Shown: positions 18,736-27,909 of the stretch, in pieces
Numbering within the stretch: the first letter of the stretch is position 1
How the letters are laid out: the number at the start of each line of letters is the position of its first letter
Source of the DNA: Flavobacterium sp. 90
GTDB taxonomy: Bacteria > Bacteroidota > Bacteroidia > Flavobacteriales > Flavobacteriaceae
DNA length: 64,000 bases
Assembly (NCBI RefSeq): GCF_004339525.1
Contig: NZ_SMGE01000001.1
Coordinates: 1,860,001-1,924,000 of the forward strand
Direction: 5' to 3'
Notes under the pieces: generated by a model
What the model was told of the DNA's origin: nothing
Databases searched by the model: none
What the model saw: only the letters and a program-made list of their open reading frames with translations
Position numbers and translations under genes: made by a program

Positions 18736-19260
18736 ATGCGTAAAGAAGAATGTTTTTATTTAGGTAAAATCGCTAAAAAATTTAGTTTCAAAGGTGAAGT
18801 TCTGGCTTATTTAGACACGGACGAACCTGAGTTATACGAAAATCTGGAATCAGTGTTTGTTGAATGCAACAAACACTTGGTTCCTTTTTTTATTGAAACA
18901 AGTTCTTTACATAAAAACGATTTTCTTAGAATTCGTTTTGAAGATGTAAACAATGAGGAAGAAGCCGATGCTCTTATCGGTAATGCAATTTATCTTCCGT
19001 TAAGTATGTTGCCAAAACTCTCCGGCAACAAGTTTTATTTTCACGAAGTTATTGGTTTTGAAATTGAAGATCAACGCTTAGGTGTTTTTGGGAAAATTGC
19101 TGCCGTAAACGATTCAACTGCTCAACCTCTTTTTGAAGTTTTAAATGGCGAAGTCGAAATGCTAATTCCAATGATCGATCATTTTCTTGTGAAAATTGAT
19201 CGTGAAAACAAAAAAGTTATCATGAATCTGCCTGAAGGTCTTGTTGAAATGTACTTATAA
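18736..19260 (+). CDS. rimM: Ribosome maturation factor RimM
   Basis: 174 aa. The N-terminal beta-barrel (CFYLGKIAKKFSFKGEV) and the C-terminal PRC-barrel (FYFHEVIGFEIED, then PLFEVLNGEVEMLIPMIDHFL) are both intact. RimM binds S19 and helps 30S head maturation. Position 15 nt after rpsP is the standard arrangement. Confidence 0.96.
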   Translation: MRKEECFYLGKIAKKFSFKGEVLAYLDTDEPELYENLESVFVECNKHLVPFFIETSSLHKNDFLRIRFEDVNNEEEADALIGNAIYLPLSMLPKLSGNKFYFHEVIGFEIEDQRLGVFGKIAAVNDSTAQPLFEVLNGEVEMLIPMIDHFLVKIDRENKKVIMNLPEGLVEMYL

Positions 19261-19330
19261 AAGTATTCAGCTCTCAGTTACAGTTTTCAGTTATTCTGAT
19301 TCTTAAATTTTTATCTTTAAATTTTCAGTA

Positions 19331-20044
19331 ATGTCTCAATTCACTTTCAAGCAATTCTCTATTCAACAAGATAAAACCGCAATGAAAGTAGGAACCGATG
19401 GCGTTTTATTAGGCTCTTGGGCTCCAATTTCAAACAATCCATTTAGCGTGTTAGATATCGGCGCAGGAACCGGAATTATTGCTTTGATGCTTGCTCAGCG
19501 AACTCATGCTGAACAAATTGATGCGCTGGAAATTGATGAAGATGCCTACGAACAAGCTGTTGGGAATTTTGAAAATTCACCTTGGGGAGATCGTTTATTT
19601 TGTTTTCATGCCGGTTTAGATGAATTTATCGAAGAACCGGAAGACGAATACGATCTGATTGTTTCGAATCCTCCGTTTTACTCCGAAGATTATAAATCCG
19701 AAAATGAACAACGCGATTTAGCTCGTTTTCAAGACGCAATGCCTTTTGAAGAACTAATTGAAGCTGCAGATTTACTACTTTCTGAAAACGGAATATTTGC
19801 CGTTATCCTTCCTTATAAAGAAGAACAAAACTTCATCGCTTTAGCAAAGGAATCTGAATTATATCCACTAAAAATCACCCGCGTCAAAGGAACTCCAAAG
19901 TCTGAAATTAAACGCAGTTTATTGGCTTTTAGCCGAAATGAAAATCCAGAAGTTGAAATCGATGAATTGACGATCGAAATCGACAGGCATGTTTATACTC
20001 CTGAATATATTAAACTTACCAAAGATTTTTATTTGAAGATGTAA
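19331..20044 (+). CDS. trmN6: tRNA1(Val) (adenine(37)-N6)-methyltransferase-like protein
   Basis: A Rossmann-fold SAM-dependent methyltransferase of the YfiC/TrmN6 type. LDIGAGTGIIALMLA (residues 41-55) is the SAM site and NPPF (113-116) the amino-methyltransferase motif IV. The N-terminal KVGTDGVLLGSW, at about 19-30, is typical of this family. It has 237 aa. It follows rimM by 70 nt and ends 3 nt from a convergent gene, with no visible terminator. The family is clear; the exact base modified is inferred. Confidence 0.85.
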   Translation: MSQFTFKQFSIQQDKTAMKVGTDGVLLGSWAPISNNPFSVLDIGAGTGIIALMLAQRTHAEQIDALEIDEDAYEQAVGNFENSPWGDRLFCFHAGLDEFIEEPEDEYDLIVSNPPFYSEDYKSENEQRDLARFQDAMPFEELIEAADLLLSENGIFAVILPYKEEQNFIALAKESELYPLKITRVKGTPKSEIKRSLLAFSRNENPEVEIDELTIEIDRHVYTPEYIKLTKDFYLKM

Positions 20045-20047
20045 GTT

Positions 20048-21304
20048 TTAAAATTCCATCTTTTTATTTTCGATTATAAAATTATTGTTTTTCCAATATT
20101 CAAGATCTTCAACAAATTTCGGGTCTAATTTTAGACGGTCAATTGGTCTTTTTATTACCGATACTTTTTCTGTAATAATATCCTCCGACATTAAATCATA
20201 ATCTGAATTCTCACTGCTTACTAGTTTTTTATCTGACACTGAAAAATAGTTACTTTCTACTTTCTCATTACAGTAATTAATAAAATAGCGTCCATTGACA
20301 TTTTTGTATGTTTGCGTCATTTTCAATGACGATTCTATTACAATGTCATCATTATCATTTGATCTATTCCTATTCAAAACTACATACTGCTCAAATTTCA
20401 CAATTGCAAAAGAATCTGTTTCAATATAAATAAATCCTATTGCCGATTGTGGCGCAGGATTTCCAAAACCAGTAGAAAAAATTGTTGGATTTACATTTGT
20501 AAAACTAATTACATACACCTTTTTACCACAATAAGTTGTTGTTCCTTCTTTCTTTAATTCAAAATCTTTTGTTTCATATAATAAATTCTGATTGCTTAGC
20601 ATTATGTTCCTAAAAATTACCACACCAAAATATCCAATTCCTTTCCAATTTTCAATTGTTTCTGAATCTACTTTCTTTCGAAATTGTAATATTTCTCCAT
20701 AATAATTTGCCGCAGCATCTTCTGAAACTTTAATTCCGTTTGGACTGTAGGTATCAATTGATGCTTCTTCATTTATTGTAAAAACATTATCTTTATTCGT
20801 TTGAGCCCTAAAAAAGAATTTCTGATTAAATGGTTTTTGATAATAATTCTTCTCAATATTTTCTTTTGCTTTTTTTAAAATTGCTAATGCTGATAATGTT
20901 TTTGATTTCTTTTTAGAAGAAACCACAACTGTTTCATTCAACAAAACTTCAACATCTTTTTCTTTATTCAATTTAATCTGCAAGGACTCACTTTGCCTTT
21001 TTTCAAGTTCTGAAACCATAATAGTGTCTGAAGAATATCCTAAAGCCGAAATAATTAATTTATCATTAAAGCTACCTTTAGAAATATTGAATTGAAAGTT
21101 TCCTTCTGAATTAGCGACTACACTTTTATTGCAATTAAGAAGATAAAGATCAGCATTCGAAATTTTATCGTTTGTTTTTGAATCTATAACCTTTCCGGAA
21201 ATACTAAAAACATCGTATAAAACTTTAGTTTTTTGAGAATACAAAACAGATTGCACCATGAAAACTATTAAAAGAGTCCATTTTTTATTTTTTAATGCTA
21301 TCAT
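20048..21304 (-). CDS. Carboxypeptidase-regulatory-like domain secreted protein
   Basis: 418 aa with a signal peptide (1 to about 23). Residues 33-105 form a CarboxypepD_reg-like beta-sandwich (FSISGKVIDSKTNDKISNADLYLL), the plug-like domain often found at the N-terminus of Bacteroidetes envelope proteins. The rest is a beta-rich region of unknown fold, ending FVEDLEYW. It is the fourth gene of a tight operon: C39-ABC transporter, HlyD, S41 protease, then this gene, 22 nt later. An envelope role linked to peptide export is inferred from that position only. Confidence 0.75.
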   Translation of the reverse strand: MIALKNKKWTLLIVFMVQSVLYSQKTKVLYDVFSISGKVIDSKTNDKISNADLYLLNCNKSVVANSEGNFQFNISKGSFNDKLIISALGYSSDTIMVSELEKRQSESLQIKLNKEKDVEVLLNETVVVSSKKKSKTLSALAILKKAKENIEKNYYQKPFNQKFFFRAQTNKDNVFTINEEASIDTYSPNGIKVSEDAAANYYGEILQFRKKVDSETIENWKGIGYFGVVIFRNIMLSNQNLLYETKDFELKKEGTTTYCGKKVYVISFTNVNPTIFSTGFGNPAPQSAIGFIYIETDSFAIVKFEQYVVLNRNRSNDNDDIVIESSLKMTQTYKNVNGRYFINYCNEKVESNYFSVSDKKLVSSENSDYDLMSEDIITEKVSVIKRPIDRLKLDPKFVEDLEYWKNNNFIIENKKMEF

Positions 21305-21326
21305 TTTTTGAGCTTAAAATCAATTT

Positions 21327-22967
21327 TTACTTCCCGTTTTTAGCAAAAAGAATTGCGCGATCCAGAACCTCATCTTTACCTTGCTGAACTCCCAAAATAG
21401 TAGGCTTTACTTCGATATCCGGAATAATTCCAACACGTTGTGTTTCTTTTCTATTGGGATAAAAAATTCCAAAACCTGTAAATATTGTTGGATATCCTTT
21501 TATAATTTCATATTTGCAGACACCTCCATCAGCGCCAGCAGTTTGACTTCCAATAATTGTAGCATTTGGTGCCGCTTGTAAACACATTACTAAATGTTCT
21601 CCGTGACTTTGTGTTTTTTCATTTTCTAAAATAATCACTTTTCCTTTGTAGTAATCTGGATTTGTTTTGCCTGTTTTTTGATCTTCTCTCCAGGTAAATT
21701 TGCCGGGATAAGTCAAATCAACATCAATAAATTTTGCATACGCTTTTTCTTCCGGATATAAATATTGCGCTATATCTTCCTCAATATTGGGTTCCTGCGG
21801 ATATTTTCGAGCATCAAAAACTATAGCTTTTGTATTTTTGAATTGCTCCATAACTGCCGGAAGTTCGTCTTTGTTAATTGATTCTACATCAATATATCCA
21901 ATATTACCTTCTAAAAGTTTCCACTTTTCTTCATCCTTATACTGAATTTTTAAATTCTGATATTTATAACGTTTAATAGTTTTAACTAAAGTGTTATTGT
22001 TTCGGTTAAATTCAATCTCAAATGTTTCAGTTTTTCCGTTAAAAACTGCCCAATAAATATTTTTTAAAATCGCAGGCCTATTTGAACCTTCTGCATATTT
22101 TAAATTTTCGTTAATCAAATTTTCAACTGTTTTTCCTTCTACTTTTGTAATCACATCTCCAATTCTGATATCATCTACTTTTGCCAAAGAATCATTTTTC
22201 AGATTAACAACAACGGCTTTATTATCAATAAATACTACATCAAAAGGGGTAAATTTATCTCCAAAATAATCAAACATTTTATTGGTTTGCGTAGATGCAT
22301 GCGTATCATCGAGTTTTATTGAAATTTCGCGCATTGCTAAAACAAAATCTTTTTCAGATTCCGGCGCTATAAATCTGGGCAACATTTCGATCAAAACAGT
22401 ATCCCAATTTTCATCCATTTTATATTTGTATGGAAAAAAATATTCCATTTGATTCCAATAACGAAATAAGGCTAAAAGGCGTAAATTTTTATCAGACCAT
22501 TTGAAATCCGGATATTTAACCTCGTTTTGAACTTTGATATAAGGATCTGAAATGTAATAAAATTGTTTTCCCTGAATCCTGTTTTCCTCAATAAACTTTA
22601 GTTTTTTTGAAAGTGATTTAGAGAACAAATCATTTTTTGAAATCCATGATAAATCAAAGTTTTTATCAAATGATTCCTTTTTTACTGTTGATCTTGCAGC
22701 TTCATATTTTTTAACTTCTCCCAAAGAAACAATCCAATTTTCAATCACTAACGAAAATGCTTCTGCAGTTTGTGCTTCTTCAACCTTTGGCAGAATTTGA
22801 AACAATTGTTCGTCCCAATTTTTGCTCCCATCGGTCACATTTGGATGATAAAATTTTAGAAAACCCCAAACCTTACAGGTTGCTGCCAATTTTTGGGTTT
22901 CGGTTATGGGTTTTGAAAAAGAATATTGGAATAATAAAACAAGAACGATTAGTAAAGCTTTTTTCAT
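21327..22967 (-). CDS. Secreted S41-family (tricorn/C-terminal-processing-like) peptidase
   Basis: 546 aa. A signal peptide (1-18) is followed by a conserved KLAATCKVWGFLKFYHP block, a PDZ-like segment (VDDIRIGDVITKVEGK, about 265-280) and the S41 core. In the active-site region a Ser-x-x-Glu motif, QSHGEH, is followed by IIGSQTAGADGG. This lacks the Lys of CtpA-type dyads and is closer to tricorn-like S41 members. It is paralogous to the genes at 55345 and 57379 but sits 40 nt behind the HlyD gene, so it may process or degrade exported peptides (inference). Confidence 0.85.
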   Translation of the reverse strand: MKKALLIVLVLLFQYSFSKPITETQKLAATCKVWGFLKFYHPNVTDGSKNWDEQLFQILPKVEEAQTAEAFSLVIENWIVSLGEVKKYEAARSTVKKESFDKNFDLSWISKNDLFSKSLSKKLKFIEENRIQGKQFYYISDPYIKVQNEVKYPDFKWSDKNLRLLALFRYWNQMEYFFPYKYKMDENWDTVLIEMLPRFIAPESEKDFVLAMREISIKLDDTHASTQTNKMFDYFGDKFTPFDVVFIDNKAVVVNLKNDSLAKVDDIRIGDVITKVEGKTVENLINENLKYAEGSNRPAILKNIYWAVFNGKTETFEIEFNRNNNTLVKTIKRYKYQNLKIQYKDEEKWKLLEGNIGYIDVESINKDELPAVMEQFKNTKAIVFDARKYPQEPNIEEDIAQYLYPEEKAYAKFIDVDLTYPGKFTWREDQKTGKTNPDYYKGKVIILENEKTQSHGEHLVMCLQAAPNATIIGSQTAGADGGVCKYEIIKGYPTIFTGFGIFYPNRKETQRVGIIPDIEVKPTILGVQQGKDEVLDRAILFAKNGK

Positions 22968-23007
22968 TTAAAAATATTGATTTGGTTGATTAGTACTTAA
23001 GGATATT

Positions 23008-24297
23008 TTAAACCTGTTCAAAAATACTCTTGAACTGGTACAGGATTCTTTCGATCAGTCTTAGATCTTCAGTTACGATTTCCGCACTTCCTTTCATTTC
23101 CTGTTGAAATACGATTTGTTTTTTGTAAGAGGTTTCAAGTCCATTTGGGAGTGCGACATCCAGCAATATATTTCCATCTTTATCAGGAACTAGAGAAATA
23201 TTTTTGATTTTACCTCTTAGAACACCAAATTCTCTGTCCGGAAAATTTGCCAGTCTGATGTTTACCTTTTGCCCCACTTTTATTTTTCCTGAATTCAAAG
23301 CCGGAGCTTTTACTTTTCCAACAAAACCGTTTTTTGCATCGGGAATTATAGAAAAAACATTATCACCAACATTTATCGTTTGATTCTCTGTCCAAACCTG
23401 CAAAAAAGTAACTACTCCGCTTACAGATGTTTTTAAGGTGTAGGCCAATTCCCAGTCTTTTATCACTTTTTTGAGCTGATAAAACGATTGTGCCATGTTA
23501 CGTCCCAGGTTAACTTCTTCTTTAGTGCTATTTATATGCGAATTCTGACTTGATTTTGTATTATCTATCAAAGAGGACCTTAATTGCGAAATCGACGACA
23601 ATAAGCCTTTATAGCTCTTCTGAGCCTGCAGATAAGTCAGTTTCTTGGCTTCCATTTCCTGTGCCGAGATAATCCCTTTATTGAACAAGGTTTCAAAACG
23701 TGCAATTTCATTTTTCTGAAGCTGCAATTCGCTCTCGTTTATCACTTTTTGCTGTTGCAGAATTTCCAGTCTTTCTTTGATCTGAACTTTCTCCGAAACC
23801 TGTGCCCTACTTTCGACTTCAAAGGGCTGTAAATCCTCATTTAATTGTTCTGCCTGATAATCTTTTTGAAAAACCGCATAAGCACTTTCAATCTCACCCA
23901 ACTGACTGTTTTTGAGCAAAGCAAACGGAAATGCTTTTTTTGAATCGTTGACATTGTACTTGTCAACTATACTTTTTAGTAAAAAAACATCTTTATAATT
24001 GGCAGTATTTTCAATAATAGCCAATGTCGTATTTTTAGGAACTATTGCTTTATTCTTTACTAAAATAGCTTCGATTCTGCCTGATGATTTCGAAACTATT
24101 TTCTCTGGCGGAATATTTGTTGTGATCACAATTTCGGTCTTTACAACATCCGGATATTTGATAAACCAGGATACAAAAAACAACAAAAATATAATAGCAA
24201 ATATCAAAACGGTTCCCCAACGTATCATCCAGTGTGGTACCTTGGTGAGAATATCCTGTACTTCTTCGCTTCGTAATTCAAATGTATCTTCTGCCAT
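23008..24297 (-). CDS. HlyD-family membrane fusion protein of a peptide exporter
   Basis: 429 aa. One transmembrane helix near residues 28-48 (GTVLIFAIIFLLFFVSWF) follows a short cytoplasmic N-terminus. Then come the barrel-sandwich lipoyl-type motif (VSKSSGRIEAILVKNKAIV), a long coiled coil (about 140-270), and the second half-motif (LKTSVSGVVTFLQVW) with the beta-barrel. This is the periplasmic adaptor that links an ABC exporter to an outer-membrane channel. It starts 3 nt after the C39-ABC gene, so the two are co-expressed. No TolC-like gene is in the window. Confidence 0.9.
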   Translation of the reverse strand: MAEDTFELRSEEVQDILTKVPHWMIRWGTVLIFAIIFLLFFVSWFIKYPDVVKTEIVITTNIPPEKIVSKSSGRIEAILVKNKAIVPKNTTLAIIENTANYKDVFLLKSIVDKYNVNDSKKAFPFALLKNSQLGEIESAYAVFQKDYQAEQLNEDLQPFEVESRAQVSEKVQIKERLEILQQQKVINESELQLQKNEIARFETLFNKGIISAQEMEAKKLTYLQAQKSYKGLLSSISQLRSSLIDNTKSSQNSHINSTKEEVNLGRNMAQSFYQLKKVIKDWELAYTLKTSVSGVVTFLQVWTENQTINVGDNVFSIIPDAKNGFVGKVKAPALNSGKIKVGQKVNIRLANFPDREFGVLRGKIKNISLVPDKDGNILLDVALPNGLETSYKKQIVFQQEMKGSAEIVTEDLRLIERILYQFKSIFEQV

Positions 24298-24300
24298 GAT

Positions 24301-26493
24301 TTAATTTCCTAATTGTAATTGGTTTCGAACCAATTCAAAATAATTTCCTTTTTGCTGTACTAATGCCGAGTGTGATCCTATTTCGATAATTTTTCCTTTA
24401 TCCAGAACTACAATCTGATCTGCATTCATCACCGTGCTTAAACGGTGTGCAATTACGACGACGGTTTTTTCCTTGAAGAAAACATCAAGCTTTCGCATAA
24501 TTTCTTTCTCATTATTAGCATCTAATGCTGATGTTGCTTCGTCAAAAAACAATATCTCCGGATTTTTATAAACAGCTCTTGCAATCAGTAATCTTTGTTT
24601 TTGTCCAGTGCTCATTCCGGTGCCTTCTGAGCCAATTTTTGTATTATAACCTAATGGCAAACTTGATATATATTCTTTTATATTAGCTACATCTGCGGCA
24701 TATATTAAGCGTTCTTTATCAACTTTATCAACTCCTATTGCTATATTATTGGCGATGGTATCATTAAAAATAAAGCCTTCCTGCATAACAGCGCCAATAT
24801 TGGATCTCCAGGCTTTTTGCGAAATGTTTTTTAACTGTGAATTGCCAATATTGATTTCTCCTTTTTCAGGTTCATAAAACTTAAGGAGCAATTTCATCAA
24901 AGTGGTTTTTCCGCTTCCGCTAACGCCCACTATTGCTGTTACTTTATTGGAGGGAATTATTAAACTCAAATCATCCAAAACCGGAATATCAGATCCTAAA
25001 TAACGATACGAAACATTCTTTATCTCGATATCTGAATCATATGGAACTTCATGGGTTTGATGTATTTCCTGCTCGGTTTCATCTTCTTTTTCATGAATTT
25101 CAGACAATCTCGCCAAAGAGATTTTTGCATCCTGAAGTTCTCTGACAAATTCTATAAGCTGAGTAATTGGTCCGTTTAAACTTCCAACAATCGAACTAAT
25201 AGCTAACATCATCCCCAGGGTTATTGAACCATCAATTACTAATTTTGCCGATAAGAATATGATAAAAATATTCTTTAATTCATTGATTACAGAGGAGCCT
25301 ATGGTTTGAGTTTGTTCTAAAATCAATCCTTTTATCGAAACTCTAAAAAGTCTTGCCTGAACATATTCCCAGCCCCAGCGTTTTTGTTTTTCGGCATTGT
25401 GGAGCTTGATTTCCTGCATTCCGTTGATAAGCTCCATCACTTTACTCTGTTCTTGCGAAACTTCAGCAAATCGTTTGTAATCCAGAACTTCTCGTCGTTT
25501 TAAAAACAGGGTTATCCATCCAAAATAAAAAAAACTTCCGACAAAGAAAACAAAGAAAATCTGCAGGTTAAAATATGCCAAAACACCTCCCATGACAAAC
25601 ATGTTAATCACAGAAAACAAAACATTTATTGATGAAGTCGTCAGAATCTTTTCGATTCTTCGATGATCGTTAATTCTTTGCATGATATCTCCTGTCATGC
25701 GAACATCAAAAAATGAAATAGGCAGATTCATTAGTTTTATAAAAAAATCTGAAATCAAAGAGATGTTTATTCGGGTAGAAAGATGCAGTAATATCCAACT
25801 TCTGATAAGTTCCAAACCAGTTCTCCCTGCAAAAAGAAATAATTGCGCAAAAAGTATTAAATAAATAAAATTAATATTTTGATTCTGAATCCCAATATCT
25901 ACAATACTTTGGGTTAAAAACGGAAAAATTAACTGTATCAAACTGCTAGCCAGTAATCCTATGCTTAATTGAATCAAAAATGATTTATATCTCAAAACAT
26001 ATTGTGACAGTAATTTGAATCCTAATCCTTTGTGGTCTTCCTTATCAAAATCAGATTGGAAAAATTTAGGCGTTGCTTCGATCAATAATGCGATTCCTTC
26101 TTCTGTAGTTTCATCGGCATTATTTCCAATCCAGAATTTAAGAAAATCCTGTTTGTTATATTGAATCAGACCAAAAGCCGGATCTGAAATATAGTAGGTA
26201 TCTTTTTTTACTTTGTAAAGTACAACATAATGATTCTGGTTCCAATGCAAAACACATGGAAGCGGAGCTTCATCTAATCTTTCGGCACTTATTTTTACAC
26301 CAAGGGTTCTAAAACCAATTTTCTCTGCAGCATCACTTAAAAAAAGCAAATTACTTCCCTCCCGAGTTGTTTCGCTAATGTCTCTCAACTCCTGAATGTT
26401 GATTGTCTTACCGTAATGTTTGGCTATTATTTTTAAACATGTAGGGCCGCAATCTTTATGATCAGCTTGTATATAATTGGTAAATTTTTTCAA
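24301..26493 (-). CDS. C39 peptidase-ABC transporter for double-glycine leader peptides
   Basis: 730 aa. The N-terminal C39 domain holds the triad: Cys15 (DCGPTC), His88 (NHYVVL) and Asp104 (SDPAFG). It cuts leaders after Gly-Gly. A six-helix ABC membrane domain spans about 165-445. The ATPase has Walker A GVSGSGKTT, signature MSTGQKQRL, Walker B ILFFDEATSALD and H-loop VIAHRLS. The start codon is TTG: a stop lies two codons upstream and no ATG precedes Cys15, while MKKFTNYIQAD is the usual N-terminus. It is the first gene of an exporter operon and lies just downstream of four GG-leader peptide genes, its likely substrates. Confidence 0.95.
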   Translation of the reverse strand: MKKFTNYIQADHKDCGPTCLKIIAKHYGKTINIQELRDISETTREGSNLLFLSDAAEKIGFRTLGVKISAERLDEAPLPCVLHWNQNHYVVLYKVKKDTYYISDPAFGLIQYNKQDFLKFWIGNNADETTEEGIALLIEATPKFFQSDFDKEDHKGLGFKLLSQYVLRYKSFLIQLSIGLLASSLIQLIFPFLTQSIVDIGIQNQNINFIYLILFAQLFLFAGRTGLELIRSWILLHLSTRINISLISDFFIKLMNLPISFFDVRMTGDIMQRINDHRRIEKILTTSSINVLFSVINMFVMGGVLAYFNLQIFFVFFVGSFFYFGWITLFLKRREVLDYKRFAEVSQEQSKVMELINGMQEIKLHNAEKQKRWGWEYVQARLFRVSIKGLILEQTQTIGSSVINELKNIFIIFLSAKLVIDGSITLGMMLAISSIVGSLNGPITQLIEFVRELQDAKISLARLSEIHEKEDETEQEIHQTHEVPYDSDIEIKNVSYRYLGSDIPVLDDLSLIIPSNKVTAIVGVSGSGKTTLMKLLLKFYEPEKGEINIGNSQLKNISQKAWRSNIGAVMQEGFIFNDTIANNIAIGVDKVDKERLIYAADVANIKEYISSLPLGYNTKIGSEGTGMSTGQKQRLLIARAVYKNPEILFFDEATSALDANNEKEIMRKLDVFFKEKTVVVIAHRLSTVMNADQIVVLDKGKIIEIGSHSALVQQKGNYFELVRNQLQLGN

Positions 26494-26803
26494 TTCTTAA
26501 TTAATTTTCTACCTTTTATGGTAAATTTTAGTTTTGCTAATGTAATATTTATCAGGAACTTTTCTCACTATTTTTTTCTTTATAATTCTTCGTTAGCCAA
26601 AACAAATCATACATAATTAAATACCTAAAACTTTCATTTTCTGTTTGCAAATTAAAAAGGTTTATTCGAAGAAACAAATTATTATAAAAATGAAAGAGCA
26701 ATCCTTCTTGAAGAAACAGTTAAAGAAATAAATTAAAATATCTATATAAAAGAAACCGCCAAAATAAAATATAAGGCGGTTTTTTTTGTTGTAAATATGA
26801 AAA
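26494..26803. other. Intergenic region with terminator between peptide 4 and the exporter
   Basis: 310 bp without a supported gene. A hairpin at about 26753-26790 (arms AAACCGCC and GGCGGTTT, T-rich on both sides) ends the peptide-4 transcript. The exporter operon therefore probably has its own promoter here, although no clear TAnnTTTG box was found. Confidence 0.55.
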
Positions 26804-26995
26804 TTAACTATCTAACCAACAGTTTTCTTCAATAACTGCTGCACAAGTTTCTCCTTCACCGGGATGTATAACACCAGCGAAAATACCAGTTCCAGGGCAA
26901 TAACAAGCCTCCATTCCGACTCCTCCGCCGTTAATACTTTTCTTTTCACTAACACTTAAAATTTCAACTCCGATTAAATCTTTCAATCTTTTCAT
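26804..26995 (-). CDS. Double-glycine leader peptide 4 (four-Cys mature part)
   Basis: 63 aa. The leader is about 24 residues with a bacteriocin-type pattern (LIGVEILSVSEKKSINGG); processing is predicted after Gly24 or Gly25. The mature part of about 39 residues is Gly-rich with four Cys (ACYC, ETC, ENC), enough for two disulfides. It has its own transcription unit: a terminator lies before it (27105-27136), another after it, and a 37-bp box upstream shared with peptide 1. It is probably exported by the C39 transporter downstream. Whether it is toxin, signal or other is not known. Confidence 0.8.
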   Translation of the reverse strand: MKRLKDLIGVEILSVSEKKSINGGGVGMEACYCPGTGIFAGVIHPGEGETCAAVIEENCWLDS

Positions 26996-27019
26996 AATTT
27001 GTTTTTTGATTTGTTATTA

Positions 27020-27056
27020 CTTCAATCACTTTAAGACAGTTGAAGCATCTGTCTGT
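27020..27056 (-). promoter_or_regulatory. Conserved 37-bp box upstream of peptide 4 (box A)
   Basis: On the minus strand it contains ACAGACAGA, then CTTCAA-N14-TTGAAG with TGTCTTAAA inside the spacer. It matches the box upstream of peptide 1 at 32 of 37 positions. It lies 24 nt before the peptide-4 start codon. It is a candidate operator or regulated promoter. Confidence 0.6.
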
Positions 27057-27104
27057 TAAAAAACTATCATTGTAATTATTACCGGTTATTCTATAAATAA
27101 AAAA

Positions 27105-27136
27105 AACAGAAAGGAAATAATTCTCCTTTCTGTTAA
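27105..27136 (-). terminator. Terminator of the peptide 1-2-3 transcript
   Basis: AACAGAAAGGA and TCCTTTCTGTT form an 11-bp stem. Read on the minus strand it is followed by a run of Ts. Confidence 0.75.
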
Positions 27137-27365
27137 GTATTTAAAAACGTTATTATCAGTAATCCAATTTCTGTAGGACATGGCACTGGTTAACCCTAAC
27201 CAAATAAAATCAACTCAGTGACCAATTTTCCTAAAGAATCCCAACACCAATCATCAATGTGGGGAATTTGCTCAATGTTCCACGATCGAGCGCCTACAAA
27301 TTAAAAAAAACATGACTAAATTCTAAAAAAGGCTATATCGTAATTACTTCTAAAAAAGTTAAAAA

Positions 27366-27557
27366 TCAACAACAAAGACGAACCGAGTCGCAAATACCGG
27401 GCAACGTATCCATAGGACAAGTTCCTCCAACAGGTATTAAAACACATCCCGCTTCAATCGCGTAAATCCAACATTCAGGAATTCCTCCCTGCATTGTTTT
27501 TTGCTCATTTTTTGTGATTCTATGAGCATTTTCCAGATTTAAAATTTTCTTTAACAT
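27366..27557 (-). CDS. Double-glycine leader peptide 3 (six-Cys mature part)
   Basis: 63 aa. The leader MLKKILNLENAHRI...TMQGG is 25 residues. The mature part of 38 residues has six Cys (PEC, AGC, GTC, GIC and a terminal CC), the most cysteine-rich of the set. It lies 30 nt behind peptide 2 and ends at a good terminator (27105-27136), so it is the last gene of that short operon. The leader is nearly the same as that of peptide 2, while the mature parts are unrelated, as expected for divergent secreted peptides sharing an exporter. Confidence 0.8.
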   Translation of the reverse strand: MLKKILNLENAHRITKNEQKTMQGGIPECWIYAIEAGCVLIPVGGTCPMDTLPGICDSVRLCC

Positions 27558-27587
27558 TTTATATTTTTTAATGTTATTTACCTCATC

Positions 27588-27797
27588 CTAACAGGCATCT
27601 CCTACAATTGAGCACTTATTATTTCCTAAATAAACAGGTCTGTAATAAGGATCATAATTCAAACAAACCGTTTCGCTTGCATTCCACGTAACATATCCAC
27701 AAATTGGCTCAACTGGATAAGCACCACCATTAATACTCTTTTTCTCGAAAATGCTTAATTCCTGCGCTCCTTCTAAGTTTAAAATGTTTTTTAACAT
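27588..27797 (-). CDS. Double-glycine leader peptide 2 (four-Cys mature part)
   Basis: 69 aa from ATG 27797; a TTG three codons upstream is in frame, but the ATG gives the MLKNILNLEG start shared with peptide 3. The leader ends INGG at residue 25. The mature part is 44 residues, Tyr- and Pro-rich (YDPYYRPVYLG) with four Cys (PIC, TVC, NKC and the C-terminal DAC). It is transcribed with peptide 3 downstream. The spacing from peptide 1 (about 110 nt) contains two small hairpins without T runs. Confidence 0.8.
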   Translation of the reverse strand: MLKNILNLEGAQELSIFEKKSINGGAYPVEPICGYVTWNASETVCLNYDPYYRPVYLGNNKCSIVGDAC

Positions 27798-27909
27798 AAT
27801 CTTCAATTTTTAGTTCTCCTTACATTTATTCAAAACAACAACTTATTTTTATTCTTGCATTCTTGTGAAATGCAGAGAAGCTTTTAAACTTCTCCACACT
27901 GTTTTCTTT

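Larger units (their letters stand above)
26996..27365. other. Intergenic region with a box, a terminator and an open stretch
   Basis: 370 bp. It contains the 37-bp upstream box (27020-27056), the peptide-3 terminator (27105-27136), and a 33-codon open stretch on the minus strand (about 27294 to the stop at 27196-27198) that has no start codon and reads WNIEQIPHIDDWCWDSLGK in part. I cannot identify the last; it may be a gene remnant. Confidence 0.4.
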
